A stretch of DNA of 64,000 bases. Origin: JAFGNV01 sp964612485. Lineage in GTDB: Bacteria; Chloroflexota; Anaerolineae; 4572-78; J111. The notes below the pieces were generated by a model. The model had not been told where the DNA came from, did no database searches, and worked only from the letters and a program-made list of their open reading frames with translations. Where the stretch lies: the NCBI GenBank assembly GCA_964612485.1, contig CAZTFF010000001.1, positions 62,001-126,000 on the forward strand. The letters are read 5' to 3'. The position numbers and the translations under genes are program-made. Shown piece after piece: positions 49,896 through 60,345 of this stretch. Position 1 is the stretch's first letter, and every line of letters starts with the position of its first letter.

Positions 49896-51908
49896 ATGGG
49901 AATAGCAGCCGATATTGCGATTATTGTGGTGGCCGGTTTGATTGGCGGGCTTATTGCCCAGCAACTACGCCAGCCGTTGATTTTAGGTTATATTTTGGCC
50001 GGGGTCATTGTTGGCCCCTTTACAGCAGGCATCACCATTGTCAATATCCACGATATTGAATTATTGGCCGAAATCGGCGTGGCGCTGCTGCTTTTTGCCC
50101 TGGGCCTGGAATTTTCCCTCAAAGAACTAAAACCCGTTCGCAACATAGCCCTGATCGGCACGCCCCTGCAAATTCTGCTGACCATGGCCCTGGGTTTTGG
50201 CATTGGCCAACTCTTCGGCTGGACCTGGATCGACTCGCTCTGGTTGGGCGGCATGATCGCCCTGTCCAGCACTATGGTCACGCTCAAAACGTTGATGAGC
50301 CAGGGACGAATGGGCACTCTCTCCAGCCGGGTGATGATTGGCATGTTGATTGTGCAGGATTTGGCCGTGGTGCCCCTGATCATTGTGCTGCCCCAGTTAG
50401 ACCAGCCGGGCGCGGGCTTGCCGGTGCTGGGGCTGGCCGCCTTAAAGGCCGCGCTCTTCCTCTTTTTGATGATCTTTGCCGGCACCCGCCTTCTGCCCCG
50501 CCTGTTGGCCTACATTGCCGGCTGGAACTCCCGCGAGTTGTTTCTGCTGGCTATCACCGCCATTGGCCTGGGCATTGGCTACGCCACCTACCTGTTTGGT
50601 CTATCCTTTGCTTTTGGCGCGTTTGTGGCTGGTATGGTTTTAAGCGAGTCGGATTACGGCCACCAGGCCTTGAGCGACGTCATCCCCTTGCGCGATCTGT
50701 TTGGACTGCTCTTTTTTGTATCGGTGGGCATGCTGCTGGACCCCGTCTTTCTGTTGGGAAATTGGCAGACCATCCTGGTTGTAGTGGTTCTGGCAGCTCT
50801 GGGCAAAGGTTTGATCTTTGGAACCTTGAGCCGCGCCTTTGGTTACGGCAATGTAGTGCCGCTGGCCGTGGGGCTGGGGCTGTTTCAGGTGGGCGAGTTC
50901 TCGTTTCTGCTGGCCCGGGTCGGGGTGAGCACCAACGCTGTCAGCGATGATCTTTACGCCCTCATCCTCACCACGGCCATTGTGACCATGATCTTCACTC
51001 CGTTTGTGTCCGGGTTGACCGCGCCGTTGTATGTTTTGCGCCGGCGCTGGTTTAGGCGGGAACCGCTCCAGACCATCAACCTGCCGCAAGAGGGCTTGCG
51101 CAGCCACGTGGTGATTGCCGGGGGAGGGCGGGTAGGCCAATACGTGGCCCAGGTGTTGCAGCGGTTGGAGTTGGCTGTAGTAATCATTGAAATCGATCAT
51201 CACCGGGTCATCCAGGCCAAAAACCAGGGCCTGCCCGTGATCTATGGCGATGCCGCCCAACAAATTGTGCTGGAGGCTGCCGGTGTAAGCCAGGCTTGCC
51301 TGGTGCTCATCACCGTGCCGGCGGTGGTGCTGACCCGCACGATTGTGGACCAGGTGCGCCACGCCAACCCCGGCGTTCATATTGTAGCCCGGGCCGAAGG
51401 TGTGGAGGAGATGCGGGTGCTGCACGAGCACGGCGTGTATGAGATTGTCCAGCCGGAGTTTGAGGCCGGCCTGGAGATGACCCGCCAGGCGCTGCTCCAC
51501 GTGGATATGCCCACTGCCGATATTCAACGCTTTGCCGACACCATCCGCCGCGAGTTGTACGCGCCCCTGTACCACGCCCACGACGAATACCAAACCGTGT
51601 CCCAACTGCAAGGCGTCTCCAATTTGTTGGAACTAAATTGGGTCAAACTCACCGCACACAGCCCGCTGGTGGGCCGCACCATCCGAGAACTGCGCATTCG
51701 CAGCCAAACCGGCGCTTCGGTGGTGAGCGTGATGCGAGAGGGTCGGTTACAGCCCAACCCCGAGGTTGATTTTCAATTTACCGAAGGAGATTTTGTTGCC
51801 GTGATGGGCAATTTTGAGCAATTGGCTGCGTTTCAAGCGATGGCCGATCCTGTTTATTCCCCATCTGCGGCGAAGAAAAGAGAAAACAATGACCCTCAAA
51901 CACGTTGA
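49896..51908 (+). CDS. KefB/KefC-type monovalent cation:proton antiporter (CPA2) with RCK domain
   Basis: Predicted K+ or Na+/H+ antiporter. Residues 1-390 hold about twelve transmembrane segments with the CPA2 pattern (QPLILGYILAGVIVGPF, IGVALLLFALGLEFSL, LSSTMVTLKTL). The RCK_N/TrkA-N domain starts near 402 with VVIAGGGRVGQYVAQVLQ and a GDAA motif; a TrkA-C domain (about 585-665) completes the regulatory tail. An in-frame GTG at 49860 lies inside the terminator and is not the start; ATG 49896 has AAGGAT upstream. Its end overlaps the flavin-reductase-like gene by 20 nt. Confidence 0.9.
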   Translation: MGIAADIAIIVVAGLIGGLIAQQLRQPLILGYILAGVIVGPFTAGITIVNIHDIELLAEIGVALLLFALGLEFSLKELKPVRNIALIGTPLQILLTMALGFGIGQLFGWTWIDSLWLGGMIALSSTMVTLKTLMSQGRMGTLSSRVMIGMLIVQDLAVVPLIIVLPQLDQPGAGLPVLGLAALKAALFLFLMIFAGTRLLPRLLAYIAGWNSRELFLLAITAIGLGIGYATYLFGLSFAFGAFVAGMVLSESDYGHQALSDVIPLRDLFGLLFFVSVGMLLDPVFLLGNWQTILVVVVLAALGKGLIFGTLSRAFGYGNVVPLAVGLGLFQVGEFSFLLARVGVSTNAVSDDLYALILTTAIVTMIFTPFVSGLTAPLYVLRRRWFRREPLQTINLPQEGLRSHVVIAGGGRVGQYVAQVLQRLELAVVIIEIDHHRVIQAKNQGLPVIYGDAAQQIVLEAAGVSQACLVLITVPAVVLTRTIVDQVRHANPGVHIVARAEGVEEMRVLHEHGVYEIVQPEFEAGLEMTRQALLHVDMPTADIQRFADTIRRELYAPLYHAHDEYQTVSQLQGVSNLLELNWVKLTAHSPLVGRTIRELRIRSQTGASVVSVMREGRLQPNPEVDFQFTEGDFVAVMGNFEQLAAFQAMADPVYSPSAAKKRENNDPQTR

Positions 51909-52398
51909 CTACATGGCCGTGGCCCAAGAAGCTATGGATCAAATTGAAATCGGTGCCTTCCTCACCGTTAAAGCGGGCGCGGCGCTCAATACAATGACCA
52001 TTGGTTGGGCCACCATCGGCTATGTCTGGAGCAAACCCATTATGATGGTAGCGGTGCGCCTGTCGCGCCATACTTTTACCATCATTGAAAAAGCCGATGA
52101 TTTCACCGTTTCAATTCCCTCGGTGGATATGAGCGATGAGTTGAATTTCTGCGGCACCCAATCGGGGCGAGATTATGACAAGTTTGCCGAGTGCGGGTTG
52201 GAACTGGCCGGAGCGCAGTTGGTCGTCACGCCCATTATCAAGGCAGCCGGCCTGCATTACGAATGCAGAATTGTCTACAAATCGGCGATGGACCCGGCGT
52301 TTCTGGATGGGGCCTACGATAAGGTCATCTACCCGACCAAGGATTACCACACCCTCTACTTTGGCGAGATTGTGGACTGTTACCGGCTTGACTACTAA
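51889..52398 (+). CDS. flavin-reductase-like/FMN-binding split-barrel protein
   Basis: Predicted FMN-binding oxidoreductase of about 169 residues. The segment GAFLTVKAGAALNTMTIGWA, then KPIMMVAVRLSRHTFTII and DDFTVSIPS follow the flavin reductase-like split-barrel pattern (substrate-free sheet, then the S-x-H-T segment contacting flavin). A CGTQSGRDYDKF motif is typical of the small MTH152/DIM6-type group. The ATG at 51889 overlaps the antiporter stop region by 20 nt, indicating translational coupling. A reduced-flavin or redox role beside a Kef-type antiporter recalls the KefF/KefC association in E. coli, but KefF is a different fold (quinone reductase), so the parallel is only suggestive. 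Confidence 0.78.
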   Translation: MTLKHVDYMAVAQEAMDQIEIGAFLTVKAGAALNTMTIGWATIGYVWSKPIMMVAVRLSRHTFTIIEKADDFTVSIPSVDMSDELNFCGTQSGRDYDKFAECGLELAGAQLVVTPIIKAAGLHYECRIVYKSAMDPAFLDGAYDKVIYPTKDYHTLYFGEIVDCYRLDY

Positions 52399-52408
52399 TG
52401 GTGGTTCT

Positions 52409-52621
52409 TTATTTGTGGGGGTCTACACATTCGTTTAACTCGGCTGCGGAAAAATGATGTTGGCAGTTGGGGCAAATGTATCCCCGCAGCCCCAGTAGTT
52501 GGCCCTGTACGCATCCTTTGCAAAAGGGCAGGTTGCAATTGGGGCAGCGGTAAAATTTTCTTAAGCCGAAGAATGTCCATCGCCGGCATCGTATGCAACG
52601 ATCAAAAAGTTTCCGCCCCAT
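52409..52621 (-). CDS. small zinc-ribbon protein, 70 aa
   Basis: Cys pairs at 9/12, 26/29, 34/37 and 50/53, plus Cys65 (FDRCIRCRRW, RCPNCNLPFCKGC, YICPNCQHHF), form two zinc-ribbon-like knuckles. It is basic, without hydrophobic helices. GGAG lies eight nt before ATG 52621. It converges on the flavin-reductase-like gene (10 nt apart). No family-specific function can be assigned; RNA, DNA or protein binding is possible. Confidence 0.65.
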   Translation of the reverse strand: MGRKLFDRCIRCRRWTFFGLRKFYRCPNCNLPFCKGCVQGQLLGLRGYICPNCQHHFSAAELNECVDPHK

Positions 52622-52694
52622 AAATTTTCTCCTGATTTAATTGCGCCCGATGCGTGCAAAGTGTGGAAGGTACGCAATTCCTGTGAAAGTCGGT

Positions 52695-55280
52695 CTATTC
52701 GTATTGAACAGCTTCCAGAATGTTGATCCGGGCGGCACGGCGCGCCGGAAAAATTGCGGCTATTTGTGAAACCACCAGGGCAATGAACAAGCCCACCAAA
52801 ATGGCCCGCAGCGACATCACATAGGTTAATTTGTAGCCCGACATCGCGTTCATGGCCAGTAAAAAAATACGCGATAGAATGATACCAAGCAATAACCCCA
52901 AAGCCCCGCCGATTAATCCCAACAGACCCGCTTCGGCCAGGATCATCTGGACCACCTGCCAGCGCGTCATGCCCACGCCCCGCAGCATACCAATTTCTCG
53001 CGTCCGTTCCATCACATTCATAGTCAGCGTGTTGACCACACCCAGCGCAGCCACCATCATAGCAATTAATGCCAATACGTCAAACATGCTGTTGGATTGA
53101 TCCATAAGTTCAAAAATTCGTTGTTTCAAATCGGCATTCGATTCAATGGTCAGATGATCGCGTTGGCCGTAAAGCGTATCAATGCGATTTTGTACCTCTA
53201 AAATAGTATGTCCCTCTTCCACTTTTAGCTGGTAAGCGTTGGCGTCTCTTATTCTGAAATAGCGGCGCATATCGTTCCACGAACCTTCAATAACCAGGCC
53301 CTGGTTATAAAAATCAACTACAATGCCGGCAATCTCAAAATCTCGAATACCGCTTTTGGTTCGCAGCCGGATGGTGTCACCCTCTTGCAAATTATGTTTC
53401 TCGGCCAACACGCTGGAGATAAACACCGCATCTCCGGCGGCCAACCGGTTAACGGCCTGCTCACCGTCGGTTTTGCTATCGCTAAAAACAAAATTTGTAA
53501 CCTGGGTGTAGGAGGCCGGGTCAATCGCCATAAAGCTGAGGATGTCGTCGCTGCCGTCGGGCCGGTCCCACTTGACGTCAAAATAGCGCACCGGCGTGAT
53601 CGCGGCCACGCCATCCACGGCTTCCAGCCGGTGTTGAACATCATCAAACATCGCCACCGAGGAGTTTACATACAAATCTCCACCGATGTAAGCTTCCATC
53701 CAGCCTTCCAGGTCAAACTTGAAGGAGTCTGTCATGCCGCGCACAATGAGGATCATAGCTACGCCGATCATCAAGGCTGCGACAGTGAGGGTGGTGCGCA
53801 GTTTGGCTCGCTGCACGTTACTGCTGCCCAGGCGGCCGCTGTTGCCGTAAATCCACCGAACCGCCGGCCGGGTGAGACGCTCCCACCACCCGACAGTGGC
53901 CGGGATGATGAGCGTTGCGCCAAAAAAGAGCGAAAACACCGTCAGGCTGCCCAACCGAAATTGAACATCAAACGGGAATGGATTCCAGATGAGAATCACT
54001 GTTGATAGGATGAGCAGCCCAACGCCCAGTTTCCAGCCCTGCCGGATCAACCAGCCTTCGCGGGTGGCGCCTCGGATGCGCAGGGCCGCCAGGGGCGAGA
54101 TACGCCCGGCCTGCCACGCCGGAATGGTGGCGGCCAACAGCGTTACTACCATGCCCACGGTTACGCTGGTTGCCAGTATATCCAGGGGAATTTTGATCTG
54201 GCCGATTTCCTGGCCCAGCGTAAGCCCCATCATCCGGGTCAGCCCCCGGGCCATAAAAATCCCCAAAGCAACACCCAGCATCGATCCCACCACCCCCAGC
54301 ACAATGGCTTCAGCCACCACTTGCGCGGTTACCTGCCGGCGCGTCATACCGATGGTGCGCAGCATTCCCCACTCGCGGGTGCGTTCTACCACCGTCATGG
54401 TGAAGGCATTGTAAATAAGAAACGCGCCCACAAATAGGGCAATGCCGCTTAAAAAATTCAAGCCGATTTGGTAGTTGCCCAACATTTGGGTCATACGTTT
54501 GCCTTGCGCTGCCGGGTAAACAACCGAATAATTCTCCCCCAGCCGATCTTGCAAGGTTGTTTTCAGGATGTCGAGTTGGGCGCTGCTGTTGTGATCCGTG
54601 GTGGCGACAATATCAATTTGATCAAGGTCGTCAATTCGATTAAAGAATTTTTGCCCCGTGCGAAGGGGGATAACGCCAAAGGCGCCGTTATTGAGTTGCC
54701 CCGGCCCCTCCTTGGCCATCAGGCCGATCACGCGTAATTTTTCGATACCGTTGGGGGTGAGAATTTCTAGGCGGTCTTTTAACTGAATATCGTTATCCTG
54801 GGCAAAATTTTCAACCAGAATTATTTCATACGCATTGGGATCGTTTTCGGCGAAAAAGTTGCCGGCGGTCATGGTGTATTCGCGGGCTTTTAGGTCCAGC
54901 ACCGGGTCAATTGCGTAGAGGGTTAACCCGCCCATGCTGGCTCCAAAAAAACTTAGTTCCATTTCCGAGGGAGCATTGCCGGCCAGCATCGTTTTTATGC
55001 GCAGCGAAGGAATGGCGTGGGCAATGCCCTGAACATTAGAAATGCGCCGCAGCGTGCGCTCGGAAAAGCCTTGCGCGCTGGTATCGGCATTGACGATGAT
55101 GAGATTACTATTGCCGGACGTGCCTTTAAAAAGCTCGGTAATGGACTCCAGCGCGGTGAGGTTGGTAATGCCAATAGCCAGAATTCCGGCCACGCCCAAC
55201 ACAATGCCAAATGTACTCAGCAACGTTCGCAGCGGGCGGGTTCGAACAGAACGAAGTGTCAGTAAACGAGCCAGGCGCAT
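52695..55280 (-). CDS. MacB/Lol-type ABC transporter permease with two FtsX domains
   Basis: Predicted membrane subunit of an exporter or lipoprotein-type mechanotransmission ABC system. Duplicated architecture: first helix (about 21-40) and extracytoplasmic MacB_PCD-like domain (to about 260), FtsX core (about 270-400, NAFTMTVVERTREWGMLRTIG), a middle pair of helices, a second extracytoplasmic domain (about 510-720) and a second FtsX core (about 735-855, LTMNVMERTREIGMLRGVG). The repeated ERTREWGMLR/ERTREIGMLR motifs are the coupling helices. GGGAG lies six nt before ATG 55280, and the ATPase gene ends 10 nt upstream. Chloroflexota are generally regarded as monoderm, so an export or toxin-resistance role is more likely than outer-membrane lipoprotein release. 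Confidence 0.9.
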   Translation of the reverse strand: MRLARLLTLRSVRTRPLRTLLSTFGIVLGVAGILAIGITNLTALESITELFKGTSGNSNLIIVNADTSAQGFSERTLRRISNVQGIAHAIPSLRIKTMLAGNAPSEMELSFFGASMGGLTLYAIDPVLDLKAREYTMTAGNFFAENDPNAYEIILVENFAQDNDIQLKDRLEILTPNGIEKLRVIGLMAKEGPGQLNNGAFGVIPLRTGQKFFNRIDDLDQIDIVATTDHNSSAQLDILKTTLQDRLGENYSVVYPAAQGKRMTQMLGNYQIGLNFLSGIALFVGAFLIYNAFTMTVVERTREWGMLRTIGMTRRQVTAQVVAEAIVLGVVGSMLGVALGIFMARGLTRMMGLTLGQEIGQIKIPLDILATSVTVGMVVTLLAATIPAWQAGRISPLAALRIRGATREGWLIRQGWKLGVGLLILSTVILIWNPFPFDVQFRLGSLTVFSLFFGATLIIPATVGWWERLTRPAVRWIYGNSGRLGSSNVQRAKLRTTLTVAALMIGVAMILIVRGMTDSFKFDLEGWMEAYIGGDLYVNSSVAMFDDVQHRLEAVDGVAAITPVRYFDVKWDRPDGSDDILSFMAIDPASYTQVTNFVFSDSKTDGEQAVNRLAAGDAVFISSVLAEKHNLQEGDTIRLRTKSGIRDFEIAGIVVDFYNQGLVIEGSWNDMRRYFRIRDANAYQLKVEEGHTILEVQNRIDTLYGQRDHLTIESNADLKQRIFELMDQSNSMFDVLALIAMMVAALGVVNTLTMNVMERTREIGMLRGVGMTRWQVVQMILAEAGLLGLIGGALGLLLGIILSRIFLLAMNAMSGYKLTYVMSLRAILVGLFIALVVSQIAAIFPARRAARINILEAVQYE

Positions 55281-55289
55281 GGTTGCTCC

Positions 55290-56039
<750 letters not shown>

Positions 56040-56048
56040 GCGTGTCTC

Positions 56049-58391
56049 CTATTTGTGTATGAGAATTTCGCCTTTGTACCCGTCAACCGTCACCTGGGTC
56101 TGGTCGGCCAGTTGGGTAGCGCCGGTTACGGATACCACCGCAGGGATATTATACTCGCGGGCGATGATAGAACTATGAGAAAGCATCCCCCCGGACTCGG
56201 AAATGACGGCCCCTGCTTTGGCAAACAAAGGCGTCCAGCCCACATCCGAGTAGGGCACCACCAGCACGTCGCCCGCTTCCAACTTGCCAAAATCGTCAAT
56301 ACCGCAAACCACTTTGACCGGCCCGGCGTAGTAACCGCGAGATGTGGGCGTGCCGGTGAGTTTAGTATCAGACGGCAGATCAACCGGCGGCGTTTCATCG
56401 CCATAAATGATCGCGGGCAGGAGGATGTTTTTGAATTTCTCCATCTCTTTCTTGCGCGTTTCAATCCATTGGATATAAGGCCGGCCGGCTGTTTGTTGGT
56501 TGACCAGGTCTCGCACTTCGGCCTGATCCAGATAAAAAATGTCGGTGGCCGAGGCCAGCACGCCGCGCTCTTGCAGCCGCTCTCCCAGGGCCAAAAAGTA
56601 AACCCTGAACAATCCATAACCATAGGTGTAAACAAAATTGATGCGCTCCCGGTAGAGCCGGAATTGCCGGGCGCGATGGTACAGGAGGTTGAACCACCGG
56701 CGGCGCAGGCCCGACAGCGGCACCGCCGCTGGGTCCAGAGGATGGCTCGATGTTTCTTCCGCCTGGGTATAAGCCGGCAGCAGTTGCAGAACCAGCCCCG
56801 GGTTTTCCCGCCAGGGCGCCAGGGAAAAATCGTTGCCGGAGTCGCTCAGGTGGCCGAAGTGGCGAATAAATGTGTCTACGTCTTGTTGAAACGTTTCCAG
56901 GCCGGCCATTTGTTGGAATGCTTCATAGCTGCTGTAAAGCATTTTCTCCTGTATTTCCGGCTTCAAGGCGTTGAATTGCCGGCCCAACCGCCGCAGCGAG
57001 AAGCTGGGGTCAATTTGTTCAAATTCGGGCATATCGTGGGTCAGGTCCAGGCTTTCAAAATCAAGCCCCAGCTTTTTGAGCTGGCTGCGCAGCAGGCCGT
57101 TATATAAAAACATCAACAGGGGGCCGACAATATTAAAATAAGCTGCCTGCCGGTTGAGGTCAAATAAGTGGTCGATGGTTGCTAAAAGTTCCGGCTCGTT
57201 CAGCTCTGGCGCTTTTTCCAGAGCAAAACCCTGGTATTGCGTTTGGATGTGGGGCAGGAAGGCGTCAATCTTGCGGCTGAAATTCCACTTATCCCAAAGA
57301 AATTGCAGGATGCGCGGCGTTAGTTTGAGCATGGTGGCGTTGGGTTTGAATTTTGGCTTTTCCGCGTCTTCGCCGCCCAGCCCCATCATGATTTCCAGCG
57401 ATTCGCGGGGCAGGCCCAGGCTTTCAAAAATCTGCCCCAGCGCGCCCATATTGTAATAGGCCCGGTAGTAAAATGATTTAGCCAGGTGATTGGGATCAAT
57501 GTCATTCTGGCCGATCACTTCGGAGAGGATGTTGACCCACGCGCCGTTAACCAGGGGGATATTGACAGACCAGATCAACGGTTTGATCATACCGGGGAGT
57601 TGTTCTTTGGCAATGGCGTTGGAATATACATTCACGTGTTTGATGGAGGTGATTTCTCTGATCTGCACCCAATGGAGTGTTTGGCCATCGTAAACCCACT
57701 CTAAATCCACATCTTTCTTGAACGCCTGGGCAATGGCCCGGGTTTGGTCAACTACGTGCTGGATGAGGGAGACGTCAACATTGATTTGATCGGGCCGGGC
57801 CGGCCATTTGCCCCACTTGTATACCCAGCGATAGGGTGTGACGCCTTCTTGCACCAGGGCTTCGCCGCAGCCTTCAACGGCTTCTACCACAATTTCGTCC
57901 ATGCCGGTCATGGGGTTTTTGCTAAAGGCCACGCCCGACCACACCGGCTCCACCATTTCTTGAACCATGACCGCCATTTTTAGTTCTTGCGGGCTGCGCG
58001 AGATTTTTTTGAGATAGGTTTGCACGTGCGGGGCGTGGGTGGTGGTCCACACTTCACCAATGGATTGGATAATATCGTTGAGCGAGCGCACATTCAGCAC
58101 CGTTTTGAATTGCCCGGCAAACGAATGGTCCAGGCTGTCTTCAATATTGGCCGAGGAGCGGACGGCGTAACACATTGCGCCATCCAATCGTTGGGCCAAC
58201 TCTTGCCTGATCTGGTCGATCACGGCGGTGTGGCCTTGCTGGTAGCGGGCAAAGGCATTCCACAGGCAGACATAGGTTTGGGGTACGGGAAAGCCTTTTT
58301 TCATTAAATCGCGTAGATTTCGGGCTTTGTTGCCCACCGAGGCCGGCAACCGGCGCTGTTTGAGATCAACCACATATTGACTTTGCCCCAT
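56049..58391 (-). CDS. PEP synthase/rifampin phosphotransferase-like enzyme
   Basis: Predicted dikinase-type phosphotransferase: ATP-grasp domain, linker and phosphohistidine swivelling domain. The N-terminal PPDK_N domain (about 15-290) has YAVRSSANIEDSLDHSFAGQF and MVQEMVEPVWSGVAFSKNP. The middle (about 330-660) is divergent and helical, where PEP synthases have their PEP domain and rifampin phosphotransferases their drug domain. The C-terminal domain has the phospho-acceptor His739 in GGMLSHSSIIAREYNIPAV. There is no TIM-barrel PEP-binding domain after it, which favours the RPH-like layout. The ATG at 58391 follows AAGGGAGCAGG; the longer frame from 58502 runs into the neighbouring gene. 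The substrate is not known; drug inactivation is possible but unproven. Confidence 0.8.
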   Translation of the reverse strand: MGQSQYVVDLKQRRLPASVGNKARNLRDLMKKGFPVPQTYVCLWNAFARYQQGHTAVIDQIRQELAQRLDGAMCYAVRSSANIEDSLDHSFAGQFKTVLNVRSLNDIIQSIGEVWTTTHAPHVQTYLKKISRSPQELKMAVMVQEMVEPVWSGVAFSKNPMTGMDEIVVEAVEGCGEALVQEGVTPYRWVYKWGKWPARPDQINVDVSLIQHVVDQTRAIAQAFKKDVDLEWVYDGQTLHWVQIREITSIKHVNVYSNAIAKEQLPGMIKPLIWSVNIPLVNGAWVNILSEVIGQNDIDPNHLAKSFYYRAYYNMGALGQIFESLGLPRESLEIMMGLGGEDAEKPKFKPNATMLKLTPRILQFLWDKWNFSRKIDAFLPHIQTQYQGFALEKAPELNEPELLATIDHLFDLNRQAAYFNIVGPLLMFLYNGLLRSQLKKLGLDFESLDLTHDMPEFEQIDPSFSLRRLGRQFNALKPEIQEKMLYSSYEAFQQMAGLETFQQDVDTFIRHFGHLSDSGNDFSLAPWRENPGLVLQLLPAYTQAEETSSHPLDPAAVPLSGLRRRWFNLLYHRARQFRLYRERINFVYTYGYGLFRVYFLALGERLQERGVLASATDIFYLDQAEVRDLVNQQTAGRPYIQWIETRKKEMEKFKNILLPAIIYGDETPPVDLPSDTKLTGTPTSRGYYAGPVKVVCGIDDFGKLEAGDVLVVPYSDVGWTPLFAKAGAVISESGGMLSHSSIIAREYNIPAVVSVTGATQLADQTQVTVDGYKGEILIHK

Positions 58392-58404
58392 CGGCCTGCT
58401 CCCT

Positions 58405-59157
58405 TCACCCGGTGGTGATTGCTTCTTGACGCTGTTCCCGCCACATCTCCCACCAGCCGGGAATAACATCCTTGTGGCCGTACCACGGCCCGCCAAAACC
58501 ACTAAAGTGGCTCACGCCATCCAACACAATTTGATACGCACCTTCCAGCCGGGCCGACTCGGTGGGAATCAAACCATCGCCCCACGCATCGCCCTGCCCG
58601 ATAATCTCCCGGTAGGTTTTGTAAACCCAGCGTTCCTTTAAACTCCCGTTTTTATCGCCCTGCTGCATCCGCCCGGCAATGGCCGTGTAATTAACCTGGG
58701 GAGAAAAGTAAGCGCCGGGGTATCTTTTTTCGATTCGGCGCGACATATGGCCGCCCCGCGTGCGCCCGCCCCGGTTGTAATGGGGGCTGCCCAACGTAAT
58801 GAGATCGCTCACAGTCTCAAGCCCGCGGTAAGCGCGCCCCATGAACGGCTGGGGGCTGAGATAAAGCCGGGCCAGCACGCCGCCGGCGCTGTGCCCAATC
58901 AAGGTGATTTTGCCGGTGTCCGACTGTTGGGCAGCGGTTTGCACCGTCTGATCCAATTTGCGCAGCAAATGCGGCCATCCCAGCGAGGTAACGCTGGGCA
59001 GCCAATCGTGGCCCACCACGTCTGCAATCCATACCGGCTGGCCGGTGAGGTGTTGCAGCGTCTCGCGCATATCCCAGTAGAGCATGGTAAAGCTCATAAA
59101 GCCGCCAAAGATCACAATCGGTTGTTTGGTTGGGGAAGGGAAACGTGATTTTTCCAT
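58405..59157 (-). CDS. lipase-like alpha/beta hydrolase
   Basis: Predicted serine esterase, 250 residues. The nucleophile is Ser90 in LIGHSAGGVLARLYL, in a fold that opens with IVIFGGFMSFTMLY. Later motifs LITLGSPHYNRGG and DGLIPTESA (acid), then DGVSHFSGFGGPWYG (His), resemble PGAP1/lipase class 2-type and cyanobacterial esterases. No signal peptide is seen, so it is probably cytoplasmic or peripherally bound. It starts at ATG 59157 and ends 13 nt before the phosphotransferase start. With PlsY upstream, a lipid-related substrate is a fair guess. Confidence 0.82.
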   Translation of the reverse strand: MEKSRFPSPTKQPIVIFGGFMSFTMLYWDMRETLQHLTGQPVWIADVVGHDWLPSVTSLGWPHLLRKLDQTVQTAAQQSDTGKITLIGHSAGGVLARLYLSPQPFMGRAYRGLETVSDLITLGSPHYNRGGRTRGGHMSRRIEKRYPGAYFSPQVNYTAIAGRMQQGDKNGSLKERWVYKTYREIIGQGDAWGDGLIPTESARLEGAYQIVLDGVSHFSGFGGPWYGHKDVIPGWWEMWREQRQEAITTG

Positions 59158-59168
59158 ACGGCTTGTAT

Positions 59169-59891
59169 CTAGGCTTGTTTTTCTTTCCTGTTCAGGCCCA
59201 ATTTATCGGCCAGATTTGTCAGATGGCGCATGTCGGTGGTTTGCAAGGCATCGGCCAGATTAACTTTGCCTTCCCGTTTGAATTTGAAGTATTGCCTTAA
59301 ATCGGGCAGCATCGCTACCAGAAACAGAATGTTGATGACGATGGCGTACGTCAGATAGGCCACATCATAGGTGCGGAACCACAGCCAGGGGATCATCAAC
59401 CACATGCCGGCCATATAGGCCAGCAGTACATCTCTAAAAATCAGCAGCCCAAATACCATACCGGCCAGGCTGGTGACGGGAATAGCGATCCAATCGATCA
59501 CCAATAACCCGCCAAACACCGCCGAAAAGCCTCGCCCGCCCCTGAACCGGTAGTAAATGGGCCAATTATGCCCCACCACGCCCATGGTGGCGGCGATCAG
59601 AAAATAATATTGGTTGGGGAACCAAAGCTGGAAGGCCAGCGTGGGGAGCGCGACCTTGGCCATATCCAGCAGCGTGGTCAAACAGCCAAATTTGGGGCCA
59701 GCCCGGAGCGAGATGCTGGTGGCGCTGACCGCGGTCATTAAAAATTTTTCCTCGCCGCCGGGTACAGCAAACTCGGTTTTGGAAATGTCTTCGTGGGGCG
59801 CAACAAACCGGCCTACAAAACGAGCCGCCGAAATCGAGCCGAACAGATAACCGGCAATAGCGGCTGCCACAGCAATGAGTGGACTCATCAT
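59169..59891 (-). CDS. plsY: glycerol-3-phosphate acyltransferase PlsY-like
   Basis: Predicted integral membrane enzyme that acylates glycerol-3-phosphate with acyl-phosphate, the first step of phospholipid synthesis. Motif 1 GYLFGSISAARFVGRF, the glycine-rich GHNWPIYYRFRGGRGFSAVFG and several hydrophobic segments match PlsY (family: GSIPxGY and GHxFPVFLxFxGGKG). The substitution of Phe-Pro by Trp-Pro in GHNWP is tolerable. It has an extra C-terminal tail of about 40 residues beyond the usual end. The ATG at 59891 is preferred because AAGGGGG lies about seven nt before it and only one nt before the ATG at 59897. First gene of the five-gene minus-strand group. Confidence 0.82.
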   Translation of the reverse strand: MMSPLIAVAAAIAGYLFGSISAARFVGRFVAPHEDISKTEFAVPGGEEKFLMTAVSATSISLRAGPKFGCLTTLLDMAKVALPTLAFQLWFPNQYYFLIAATMGVVGHNWPIYYRFRGGRGFSAVFGGLLVIDWIAIPVTSLAGMVFGLLIFRDVLLAYMAGMWLMIPWLWFRTYDVAYLTYAIVINILFLVAMLPDLRQYFKFKREGKVNLADALQTTDMRHLTNLADKLGLNRKEKQA

Positions 59892-59897
59892 ACCCAT

Positions 59898-60283
59898 ACC
59901 CCCTTGTATCGATATTTTGTATGATAGAAGAGCGTCCGGCTAAAATGATTTTGTAGCAGGCAGAAATATTGGTTGTAGGGTTGAAACTACCAGAAAACGG
60001 GAACAAAATTAGGCAACTTGGCGTAGCTGGGCCAATATAAATCAGGAACCTGGTTGGGTTGATGCAGTGTTCAGTAGAACTACTCGAATCGTACAGGCGG
60101 TACAGATCAAAATTGGAAAATATAATTGAGATACGAAGGAAAATTGAGGATAAGAAAACCGGCCAATCAGATGCCCGACGCTCCTATTGTATAACTTTAC
60201 CCGTATTGGCCAATTTTTGGAAGTGACAAATGTCAGTGAATTGGCGTGACATTTGCCCTGACTTCTATGCTGAAACCTGATGC
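59898..60283. other. divergent intergenic region
   Basis: No reading frame with coding character was found. The notable parts are a repeated TGACATTTG/TGACAAATGTCA block near 60223-60256 (direct and inverted copies of TGACA-N-ATGTCA), which could be an operator, and an AT-rich segment with no clear promoter for plsY. The promoter of the next gene is listed separately. Confidence 0.5.
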
Positions 60284-60312
60284 TTGCGAAATGAGCCGGG
60301 CTAGTGTACATT
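60284..60312 (+). promoter_or_regulatory. promoter for the HAD phosphatase gene
   Basis: TTGCGA (60284-60289), 17-nt spacer, TACATT (60307-60312). The predicted start lies near 60319, downstream of the in-frame GTG at 60304, which supports the ATG at 60346 as the start codon. Confidence 0.5.
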
Positions 60313-60345
60313 GAGGGGCCGCAAACCTATTTGGAGACAAACTTC